This document shows, in pieces, positions 25,344 to 32,149 of a stretch of 34,389 bases of DNA. The notes below the pieces were generated by a model, which was given only the letters and a program-made list of their open reading frames with translations, was not told the origin of the DNA and did no database searches. Source of the stretch: an uncultured Bacteroidota bacterium (GTDB taxonomy: Bacteria; Bacteroidota; Bacteroidia; Bacteroidales; SZUA-534); NCBI GenBank assembly GCA_937885735.1, contig CALABN010000265.1, positions 1 through 34,389 on the forward strand, written 5' to 3'. How positions within the stretch are numbered: position 1 is the stretch's first letter; each line of letters starts with the position of its first letter. The position numbers and the translations under genes are program-made.

Positions 25344-25781
25344 CTACATTGCGACATTATCAATAAGCGGGAACCTGAACACAAGGCTCTTTTCAAATTT
25401 TTTTCTGTCAACAGGCTGAATCATTTGTATCTCCTTGACAGTCTTTAGTTTGATACACAAGTTGGCTATGTCGGCATCACCCTCAATACGAAGCCAGTAG
25501 TCGACATACTTTATAGTGGTGTCGAATAATCCCTGCGCGCCTTTGTTCTGTATAATGTAATAGTGATTTTCAGTCCCTTGCTCAATCCAGTCAAACATAA
25601 AGAAGCCTTGCATCTCGTTGTATGCAGGATTAATGACATTCAACTTTTCCGATTCGGCCAACTGCCAGCCCAACTGTTGGTTTATGAGCCAGCAAAGACG
25701 GTACAGTGGCTCAGAGGAAACAATAGCCACAGCACTGACTTTTACGTCGATTTTGTCGATTGTGATTTTCTTTTTTGCCAT
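25344..25781 (-). CDS. IPExxxVDY family protein
   Basis: A 145-aa protein of a Bacteroidota family usually found beside rnc and fabF. The family's VDY lies in the segment FDTTIKYVDYWLRIEG (about 86-101), though the IPE part is not conserved here. No enzyme motif is visible. The role is unknown. Residues ~98-141 are encoded within repeat copy B, so its C-terminus is duplicated at 24428-24570. The two copies differ only in the last residues (NVAM here, DLQ there). It is downstream of rnc by 35 nt and probably in the acpP-fabF-rnc operon. Confidence 0.8.
   Translation of the reverse strand: MAKKKITIDKIDVKVSAVAIVSSEPLYRLCWLINQQLGWQLAESEKLNVINPAYNEMQGFFMFDWIEQGTENHYYIIQNKGAQGLFDTTIKYVDYWLRIEGDADIANLCIKLKTVKEIQMIQPVDRKKFEKSLVFRFPLIDNVAM
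25359..25489. repeat. 131-bp perfect direct repeat, copy B
   Basis: The in-gene copy, encoding residues ~98-141 of the IPExxxVDY protein; identical to 24440-24570. The two copies bracket a 788-bp segment holding one lipoprotein gene. Confidence 0.95.
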
Positions 25782-25816
25782 TGGAACAAGTTTCCGCTAA
25801 GATATGAAAAAAGCGG

Positions 25817-26542
25817 TTATACAATGCTGGAAAGTGCGATGCGCGACCCGTCTTGTTCGGCTTCCTTTTTCGATTGTCCGAAACCAGTAGCCACTACATT
25901 GCCGTCGATAATCACCTCCGATGAGAATCGGGCCTGGCGTTCGGTGTCGGTTGATTCAAAGGTGTTGAATGACAGTTCCACCTTCTTGCGTTGCGACCAT
26001 TCTATAAGACGGCTTTTGTAGTTGTACTCTGTTTCAACCACCTTCTCTATGTCGATATATTTATTAATCAATCTTTTGACAACAAACTTGCGCACCGATT
26101 TGTAGCCTTTGTCAAGATAAAGTGCGCCAATCATCGCCTCAAAAACGTCGCCAAGGATGTTCTTGTTGGTATCGAAATGCGTTGCGTGCGACACAATGAA
26201 CTTGTCGAGCCCCAATGTTGACGTCAGGTGAGCCAGCGATTCGCCGTTCACTATTTTCGACCTTGTCTGTGTCAGGAAACCTTCGGGTTTGTCGGGGAAA
26301 TTCTTGTACAGGTATTCAGCCACTATTGAATCGAGAATGGCATCTCCCAAAAATTCAAGACGTTCGTTGTTGATTACCGTTCCGTCCTCCAGTTTCAGCG
26401 ATGCCGACCTGTGAACAAACGCCAACTTGTACAAATCCTCGTTAGTTGGATAAAGTTTTGTTATGCGGTGTAGTTCATCAAGGAACTGCTTGTCAGTGCA
26501 GAACAAGCGCTTGATGTAGAACGATAGAATGTTTACTCTCAA
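25817..26542 (-). CDS. rnc: Ribonuclease III
   Basis: Double-stranded RNA endonuclease for rRNA and mRNA processing. The 241-aa protein has the catalytic signature NERLEFLGDAILD (about 59-71) and the second acidic cluster DVFEAMIGALYLD with the essential Asp and Glu. A C-terminal dsRNA-binding domain follows (about 170-241; YNYKSRLIEWSQRKK, FSSEVIIDGNVVATGFGQSKKEAEQDGSRIAL). It begins 5 nt after the fabF stop codon. The N-terminal ~15 residues before the first helix are longer than in E. coli but typical for Bacteroidota. Confidence 0.97.
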   Translation of the reverse strand: MRVNILSFYIKRLFCTDKQFLDELHRITKLYPTNEDLYKLAFVHRSASLKLEDGTVINNERLEFLGDAILDSIVAEYLYKNFPDKPEGFLTQTRSKIVNGESLAHLTSTLGLDKFIVSHATHFDTNKNILGDVFEAMIGALYLDKGYKSVRKFVVKRLINKYIDIEKVVETEYNYKSRLIEWSQRKKVELSFNTFESTDTERQARFSSEVIIDGNVVATGFGQSKKEAEQDGSRIALSSIV

Positions 26543-26547
26543 GACTA

Positions 26548-27795
26548 TCAGGAAATTTTCTTGAAGATGACTGAAGCGTTGTGTCCGCCAAAGCCGAATG
26601 TGTTGCTCAATGCCGCATTGATGTCGCGTTTCTGAGCCTTATGCAAGGTGAGATTCAGACGCTCGTCGATTTGTGGATCCCACTCCTTGTGATTGATGGT
26701 AGGAGGAACGATGCCGTCCTTTATGGCCATGATGCTGAAGGTTGCCTCCATGGCACCGGCAGCACCCAACATGTGACCAGTCATTGATTTGGTAGAACTG
26801 ATGTTCATCTCGTAGGCATGTTCGCCAAATACATTTTGGATGGCAAGCAGTTCAGGAATGTCTCCAACAGGTGTTGAAGTGCCGTGAACATTGACATAGT
26901 CAATTTCTTCAGGCATCATTTCAGCGTCCTTGAGGGCACGCTCCATGCAAAGTTTTGCACCGTCGCCGTCAGGGTGAGTGGCTGTAATGTGGTAAGCATC
27001 GGCAGAAGCACCGCCGCCTACTATTTCGGCATATATGTTTGCTCCACGCTTTACAGCATGTTCGTACTCTTCAAGAACGATGGCGGCACCGCCTTCACCC
27101 ATTACAAAACCGTCGCGGGTCTTGCAGAACGGTCTTGAAGCCGTCATGTACTCGTCGTTGTTGGTGGAAAGTGCCTGCATTGAATTGAATCCGCCTATTC
27201 CAGGCTGGTTGATAGTGGCTTCCGAACCACCAGACACAACGGCAATCGCCTTGCCAAACCTGATATAGTTGAATGCCTCGATGAGTGCATTTGTTGATGA
27301 TGCGCAAGCAGAGACGGTTCCAAAGTTAGGACCTCTGAAACCATATTTAATGGAAATCATGCCAGCGGCAATGTCACCAATCAGTTTTGGAATGAAGAAA
27401 GGGTTGAAACGAGGAATCATTCCGCCTTCGGAAAAATCCATGACTCCGTCATAGAAAGTGGTGATTCCACCAATGCCGGACCCCCAAATGACACCTACTT
27501 CGTTTTTGTCGATGGTGTCGAGGAAATTTGCATTTTCGATAGCCTCTTTGGCGGCTATCAATGCGAATTGCGCAAACAAGTCAAGTTTGCGGCCTTCTTT
27601 GCGGTCAAAATACTCGTTTGGATCGTAGTTTTTGACTTCGCAAGCAAATTGTGTTTTAAATTTAGATGCATCAAAGCGTGTTATCAAGCCACAGCCACTT
27701 ACACCCTTTATGGCATTTTCCCAAGTTTCGTTAAGATTATGTCCTAAAGGATTAATGGTGCCAAGACCTGTAATGACAACCCTTTTCAACTTCAT
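26548..27795 (-). CDS. fabF: 3-oxoacyl-[acyl-carrier-protein] synthase II
   Basis: Condensing enzyme that elongates acyl-ACP with malonyl-ACP in type II fatty-acid synthesis. The 415-aa protein has the catalytic Cys in TVSACASSTNAL and the two histidines in VNVHGTSTPVGD and KSMTGHMLGAAGA, giving the Cys-His-His triad. It ends with NTFGFGGHNASVIFKK, a family signature. The gene is 34 nt downstream of acpP and 5 nt upstream of rnc, the conserved acpP-fabF-rnc cluster. Confidence 0.98.
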   Translation of the reverse strand: MKLKRVVITGLGTINPLGHNLNETWENAIKGVSGCGLITRFDASKFKTQFACEVKNYDPNEYFDRKEGRKLDLFAQFALIAAKEAIENANFLDTIDKNEVGVIWGSGIGGITTFYDGVMDFSEGGMIPRFNPFFIPKLIGDIAAGMISIKYGFRGPNFGTVSACASSTNALIEAFNYIRFGKAIAVVSGGSEATINQPGIGGFNSMQALSTNNDEYMTASRPFCKTRDGFVMGEGGAAIVLEEYEHAVKRGANIYAEIVGGGASADAYHITATHPDGDGAKLCMERALKDAEMMPEEIDYVNVHGTSTPVGDIPELLAIQNVFGEHAYEMNISSTKSMTGHMLGAAGAMEATFSIMAIKDGIVPPTINHKEWDPQIDERLNLTLHKAQKRDINAALSNTFGFGGHNASVIFKKIS

Positions 27796-27829
27796 CTAAA
27801 TTTAAAACCCAATTAAGGAAAGAAGTTTA

Positions 27830-28066
27830 TTACTTCATATTTTTCTCGATGTGGTCGATAGCCTCACCAACAGTGGTGATTTTGTCAGCCAAATCATCAG
27901 GAATTGCAACGTTGAATTCCTTTTCGAACTCCATAATCAATTCAACAGTGTCAAGAGAATCGGCACCCAAATCGTTAGTGAAGCTTGCCTCTGGGGTTAC
28001 TTCGTTTTCGTCAACACCTAGTTTGTCAACAATGATTGCTTTTACTCTTGCTGCAACGTCAGACAT
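27830..28066 (-). CDS. acpP: Acyl carrier protein
   Basis: A 78-aa acidic four-helix carrier of fatty-acid intermediates. The phosphopantetheine serine is S37 in the [10 protein letters not shown] motif. The length and charge pattern are standard. It is the first protein gene of the fatty-acid operon, immediately downstream of tRNA-Cys. The tRNA hairpin at 28103-28122 and a weak -7 box in minus orientation (TAAACTTG, plus 28091-28098) lie between. Confidence 0.98.
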   Translation of the reverse strand: MSDVAARVKAIIVDKLGVDENEVTPEASFTNDLGADSLDTVELIMEFEKEFNVAIPDDLADKITTVGEAIDHIEKNMK

Positions 28067-28102
28067 AATTTTAAGTTTTAGTTAAAAATTCAAGTTTACT
28101 AA

Positions 28103-28122
28103 TTGAAAGACTTGTCTTTCAA
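28103..28122 (-). terminator. Hairpin directly downstream of tRNA-Cys
   Basis: TTGAAAGA pairs with TCTTTCAA around a 4-nt loop, 1 nt past the tRNA end. It lacks a strong T-run, so it may be a leaky terminator or a processing signal allowing read-through into acpP. Confidence 0.45.
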
Positions 28123-28123
28123 G

Positions 28124-28195
28124 AGGTACCGAGCGGATTCGAACCGCTGTACCAGGTTTTGCAGACCTGTGCCTAAGCCTCTCGGCCACGGTACC
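28124..28195 (-). tRNA. tRNA-Cys (GCA)
   Basis: A 72-nt cloverleaf on the minus strand. The acceptor stem is GGTACCG/CGGTACC with discriminator U73 as expected for tRNA-Cys. The anticodon stem is CAGGT/ACCTG with loop CTGCAAA giving anticodon GCA, and the T-arm contains GGTTCGAATCC. CCA is not encoded. Confidence 0.96.
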
Positions 28196-28207
28196 ATAAG
28201 AGCGATG

Positions 28208-28237
28208 CAAATTTATTAAAATTGTTTTAGTTACAAA
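28208..28237 (-). promoter_or_regulatory. Promoter of tRNA-Cys (and possibly the acpP operon)
   Basis: Minus-strand TTTG (plus 28234-28237), an 18-nt spacer and TAAATTTG (plus 28208-28215). Transcription would start about 5-8 nt before the mature tRNA 5' end. Confidence 0.65.
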
Positions 28238-28271
28238 CTATGTTACTAAAATAAATTAAATTTGCTATGTA

Positions 28272-28631
28272 TCAGGCAAATGTGCGCTCCAAAATCACAC
28301 TTGCCGACCCTACTTTGCCTCCCAAAGGCGGGTTTATCTTCGATATTTTCACCTTTGCCGACACTAAATTCGTCATTTTTTTTGCTAAGGCCGTCAAAAT
28401 TCGGTCAGCCACATTTTCGAGCAAATGCGACTTTATCTCCATTTGTTCCTTGACAATCTGATAGGCTGTAAGGTAATTGGCCGAATCGGCGACATTGTCG
28501 GTGGCCGCGGCCTTTGTGCAGTCGGCAACCATGGTGAGGTTTACTATGAACTTGTTCCCGACCACTTGCTCTTCTTTGTAGCAGCCGTGAAAAGCGTAAA
28601 ACTCCATGTTCTCCAATTCTATTGTTCCCAT
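28272..28631 (-). CDS. folB: Dihydroneopterin aldolase
   Basis: Folate-pathway enzyme converting 7,8-dihydroneopterin to 6-hydroxymethyl-dihydropterin and glycolaldehyde. The 119-aa form starts at 28631 (MGTIELENMEFYAFHG). Family features are the ENMEFYAFHGCYKEEQ opening with the substrate-pocket Glu, a central YQIVKEQM helix, the LLENVADRIL stretch, and KVKISKINPPLGG near the end with the conserved Lys region. Forty-two in-frame upstream codons are not FolB-like and were excluded. It lies upstream of tRNA-Cys on the same strand. Confidence 0.93.
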   Translation of the reverse strand: MGTIELENMEFYAFHGCYKEEQVVGNKFIVNLTMVADCTKAAATDNVADSANYLTAYQIVKEQMEIKSHLLENVADRILTALAKKMTNLVSAKVKISKINPPLGGKVGSASVILERTFA

Positions 28632-28854
28632 TACTTGTTTCGTTATCAAACAATGACGGTTTTTATGATACAATTTTTGTGCCAAAGTCACATTTTGCCA
28701 CAAATTACTTGGGACACATATTTTTATATAGCTATATATGCAGTAATGCTGATACACCGACCCTTGTCAACGTTTCATTGTCGATTGTTTTTCCGGACCG
28801 AATCTGAATTACCCTTCAATTTCTACCTACGCAAAAATACTTAGGTATTTATTA

Positions 28855-28862
28855 TATATTTG
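28855..28862 (+). promoter_or_regulatory. -7 box for the LuxR-type regulator gene
   Basis: TATATTTG, a perfect TAnnTTTG match 21 nt before the ATG at 28884. No clear -33 TTTG, so strength or regulation may depend on an activator. Confidence 0.5.
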
Positions 28863-28883
28863 TGCATCTAAAAACACACATTT

Positions 28884-30326
28884 ATGCTTAAGGGAACAAT
28901 AACAACATTGGCATTGTTGCTATGCTCATTGTTTGTTGTGGCAGCAACAAGCAACGAAAAAAAATACAATGAGCTTTATGCTCAATATTTGCAGTATTAC
29001 AACGAACAGGATTACCTAAAATCCATAAAATGTCTTGAAGAAGCGTTGCAGTACGCACATAAAGACTCATTAAGCATGTATTCTGACGCATATGCCGGTA
29101 TATGTTGGGCTTATTCAAATATTGGCAAGTCGGAAATAGCTCTAGACTATGCCCAAAAAGCTCTTGAAATGGACATGAAAATAGGCAATGCTACAAACAT
29201 ATCCACAACATTGGCTCAAATATCAAGCATCTTCGTTCACCAAAAACAATATGCCGAAGCTGAACGTTACATGCTAAAAGCAATTGAATATCAACTAAAA
29301 GACCATAGCAAAGAAGCCAATTACAATTTAAGCGACTCTATTGCGTATTTCATTGAATATAAAAATGCCAACACTACGGAACGCTTGGCAAACCGTTATG
29401 CTACTCTTGGAGAGATACTGACATTCGAAAAGAGATACGACGAAGCCATTGAAAAGATACAATACGCTTATACGCTCGACACCATAGACCACAGAATGAA
29501 CAAGGCCGCCATAAGGCTATCTCAATTGGGCAACGTTTACATAGAAATGAGTGATTACGAAAAAGCCAACGAAATCCTATCACAAACCACTGTTTCTCTG
29601 CGTGAGACAAACAATCGGAAGAGCTTGTGCATTTCCCTCATTCAACTGGCAAAAGCTCAAATGGAACTTGGCATGAGGGAGTTGGCAGAGCAATCAGCCG
29701 TCGAATGCCTATCCTTAAGCGACAACTCCGGTCAGATGAAGACAAAATACGAATCGATGCGTTTATTGTCATATATTCGAAAAAGTCCGATACTTTATGA
29801 ACAGACAGCCAAATTACGCGACACTCTTTACAATGAACAGATACAGTCGCAAATAGCTGAATTTGAGGTTAAATACAACCTGTCGGAAAAGGAACGTGAA
29901 AACGCCGAACTGCAGATAACTGTAGAACGCCAGCATCACATAATGACATTGCTTACAATCCTGGTCATTGCATTCCTGATAGGTGGAGCGCTTACGTTCT
30001 CCATATACAAGATGCGCCTCAACATTCAACACACCGAGTTGGTTGCCCGCAAGCTGTTTTTTGGTAAAAGCAAGGTTGATGACGAACAGACAGCAACGGC
30101 AGAGCCTACCACACCCGTAGAGGAAAATGTCCCTCTGTCGCCACGTGAGATGGACATTCTAAAAGCTTGTTGTCAAGGCAAGTTGAGCAAAGAGATCGCC
30201 GACGAACTGTTTATTAGCAAGCGCACAGTTGATGCCCATAAATCGACCATTTACCAAAAACTGGGTGTAAGCAACAACACCGAACTTATTCTATATGCCG
30301 CAAAACACGGAATGGTGAACTTGTAA
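28884..30326 (+). CDS. Membrane-spanning TPR sensor with LuxR-type HTH
   Basis: A 480-aa one-component regulator. An N-terminal signal or anchor (about 4-21) is followed by periplasm-side helical TPR repeats (about 25-300; recognisable units YLKSIKCLEEALQYA, IALDYAQKALEMD, YAEAERYMLKAIEY and YDEAIEKIQYAYTLD). A helical stalk (about 305-350), one TM (about 352-371) and a short acidic linker come next, then a LuxR/GerE HTH (about 417-480; LSPREMDILKACCQGKLSKEIADELFISKRTVDAHK, quoted here only as the family pattern LSPRE...SKEIA...RTVDAHK). There is no kinase or receiver domain. It probably senses an envelope ligand or protein through the TPRs and binds DNA from the membrane. Target genes are unknown. 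It is transcribed alone. Confidence 0.88.
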   Translation: MLKGTITTLALLLCSLFVVAATSNEKKYNELYAQYLQYYNEQDYLKSIKCLEEALQYAHKDSLSMYSDAYAGICWAYSNIGKSEIALDYAQKALEMDMKIGNATNISTTLAQISSIFVHQKQYAEAERYMLKAIEYQLKDHSKEANYNLSDSIAYFIEYKNANTTERLANRYATLGEILTFEKRYDEAIEKIQYAYTLDTIDHRMNKAAIRLSQLGNVYIEMSDYEKANEILSQTTVSLRETNNRKSLCISLIQLAKAQMELGMRELAEQSAVECLSLSDNSGQMKTKYESMRLLSYIRKSPILYEQTAKLRDTLYNEQIQSQIAEFEVKYNLSEKERENAELQITVERQHHIMTLLTILVIAFLIGGALTFSIYKMRLNIQHTELVARKLFFGKSKVDDEQTATAEPTTPVEENVPLSPREMDILKACCQGKLSKEIADELFISKRTVDAHKSTIYQKLGVSNNTELILYAAKHGMVNL

Positions 30327-30640
30327 CTAGGAACTAAACTTCTCGACCTTTACACAATCGCTGACGCCGCACGCGACGTCCCTACAGCGGGCATTTTCAC
30401 AACCTCTAAACCATTATTCAACTTTCAACAGCGCCAGCGTTTAAACTTTCAACTTTACCAATTACTAAACCTCTAAACTTCTCAATCTCTCGACCTTTAT
30501 TAAACCTTGCCAGGCACTAGGTTCCAGGCACTAGTGCACTAAAAAATCAACGATTCAACCTTCAACTTTACAACAATTCAACCTTACCAGTCACTATCTA
30601 TTTCATCAACACCCGTATTGATTTCAAAATGTGGCACATA
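30327..30640. repeat. Pyrimidine-rich intergenic patch of degenerate short repeats
   Basis: Between the LuxR gene and the LeuA-like operon there is a long stretch without coding potential, built from imperfect words: TTCAACTTT (three times), CTCTAAAC (twice), CTCGACCTTTA (twice) and CCAGGCACTAG (30510-30520 and 30524-30534, the second forming the palindrome GCACTAGTGC). A GC-rich island with CGCTG/CAGCG ends (30359-30389) is embedded in it. No gene or known RNA is recognised. Confidence 0.55.
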
Positions 30641-30680
30641 TTTTGTCCATACGAAATCTCGGTATTTTAATAAATGGCAA

Positions 30681-30709
30681 ATTGTTAAAAACTTTTTTAA
30701 CTAACTTTG
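30681..30709 (+). promoter_or_regulatory. Promoter of the LeuA-like/acyl-CoA ligase operon
   Basis: ATTG (30681-30684), a 17-nt spacer and TAACTTTG at 30702-30709. This places the start site near 30714-30716 and rules out a TTG start at 30707. A GAAGG sequence at 30722-30726 is the ribosome binding site. Confidence 0.6.
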
Positions 30710-30730
30710 CGCGATTTTTTTGAAGGTATT

Positions 30731-32149
30731 ATGATGAAACGAAAAATTTCCATTGGTGACATTACAATGAAGCAAGCGTCTGACAATGCAGGCTATGCTT
30801 TTTCATTCAGGGAAAAGATTGAACTGGCAAAACTGCTTGACAAACTTGGACTTTCAGTCATTGAAGTTGGCCCAATAGCCGACGGCAAGACCGACAGCCT
30901 GCTCATTAAATCGCTTGCATCTACCGTAAAGAACGGAGCAATTGCCGTTCCACTGAACATTGCAGAGAACGACACAGTTGAAACAACCTGGAACGCACTG
31001 AAGGGTGCCGCTCATCCTCGATTGCAAGTGTCAGTTCCTGTCAGCACCGTACAAATGGAATATTTGTGCCACAAGAAACCTTCCGCCATTTTGGAACTCA
31101 TCGACAACCTGACGGCCAAATGCCGTGCGCTTTGCAACGACGTTGAATTTGTGGCCGAAGACTTTGGCCGCAGCGACAAGGAATTCCTTCAGCAGGCCAT
31201 TGGTGCAGCCGTCAAAAGCGGAGCCACTATCGTAACCGTTTGCGATGCCGCTGGCGACCTTCTTCCCGATGAATTCTTCGACCTTGTAAAGCAAGTCAAG
31301 GATTCATTGCCAGAAAATGTGAAACTTGGCGTCCGTTGTTCCAACGAGTTCTATATGGCCGATTCGTGCGCCATTTCAGCCGTCCGTGCTGGTGCCGACG
31401 AGATTAAGACAGCGCCTTTCGGCAACTTCACCGTTTCACTCGAGCGTTTTGTAAAGATTCTAAACGCCAAAGCCGACGTCTGCAACGCAACCTGCGACGT
31501 GCGTGCAACCGAACTGCAACGTGGAGTGAGCCAAATAAAGCGTCTTTGCCAGACCAACCGCTCAAAGCAGACAACATTCTCAACCGTTGTGGCATCTGAC
31601 AAGAACGACATCCAACTCACCATTCACGACAGCAAGGAAACCGTGATAAAGGCTGTCGAAAGCCTTAACTACGACCTAAACGAGGAAGATGCACAAAACG
31701 TATATGATGCATTCGTACGTTTGGCTTCAAAGGAAGAAGTGGTTGAAACAAAGGAACTTGACGCCATTGTCGCTTCAGTGGCATTCCAGGTGCCTGCAAC
31801 CTACAAACTTGAAAGTTACGTGATAAATTCGGGCAACGTGATAACAGCCACCTGCCACATACGCCTCAAGAAAGGCGATGCCGTAATTGAGAGCGTCTGC
31901 GTTGGCGACGGCCCTATCGATGCCGCATTCCTCGCAATAGAGAAGGTGATAGGCAGAAACTACGAACTTGACGACTTCCAGATACAATCGGTTACCGAAG
32001 GCCGTGAGGCAATGGGCGAGACCGTAGTCCGCCTGCGTTCCGAAGGCAAGATTTATTCGGGCCGCGGCATCTCAACCGACATTGTAGGCTCAAGCATTGC
32101 CGCTTACCTGAACGCCGTTAACAAAATAGCATTTGAGGAGGCCGAATAA
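30731..32149 (+). CDS. Isopropylmalate-synthase-like protein lacking metal ligands, with LeuA regulatory domain
   Basis: A 472-aa protein with the overall LeuA plan: an HMGL-type TIM barrel (about 1-270) and a C-terminal LeuA dimer/allosteric domain (about 345-472; GDGPIDAAFLAIEKV, then YELDDFQIQSVTEG, STDIVGSSIAAYLNAVNKI-like). Catalytic signatures are eroded. The DTTLRDGEQ motif reads DITMKQASD, so only the first Asp (D10) remains. The HxH metal pair is R202 and S204, and the GERAGN segment is FGNFTV. It is therefore unlikely to be a working Claisen condensation enzyme of the LeuA type. It could be a regulator, a scaffold or a new activity. ATG at 30731 or 30734 (better spaced from GAAGG) is the start. 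Its stop overlaps the next start codon (TAATG). Confidence 0.85.
   Translation: MMKRKISIGDITMKQASDNAGYAFSFREKIELAKLLDKLGLSVIEVGPIADGKTDSLLIKSLASTVKNGAIAVPLNIAENDTVETTWNALKGAAHPRLQVSVPVSTVQMEYLCHKKPSAILELIDNLTAKCRALCNDVEFVAEDFGRSDKEFLQQAIGAAVKSGATIVTVCDAAGDLLPDEFFDLVKQVKDSLPENVKLGVRCSNEFYMADSCAISAVRAGADEIKTAPFGNFTVSLERFVKILNAKADVCNATCDVRATELQRGVSQIKRLCQTNRSKQTTFSTVVASDKNDIQLTIHDSKETVIKAVESLNYDLNEEDAQNVYDAFVRLASKEEVVETKELDAIVASVAFQVPATYKLESYVINSGNVITATCHIRLKKGDAVIESVCVGDGPIDAAFLAIEKVIGRNYELDDFQIQSVTEGREAMGETVVRLRSEGKIYSGRGISTDIVGSSIAAYLNAVNKIAFEEAE

Noticed and set aside
30510..30534. Two CCAGGCACTAG copies as a possible CRISPR or operator
   Set aside because: Only two copies with a 3-nt spacing and no array; more consistent with the low-complexity patch around them.
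30707..30730. TTG-started extension of the LeuA-like gene
   Set aside because: It begins inside the TAACTTTG -7 box; the GAAGG ribosome site points to the ATG codons at 30731/30734.
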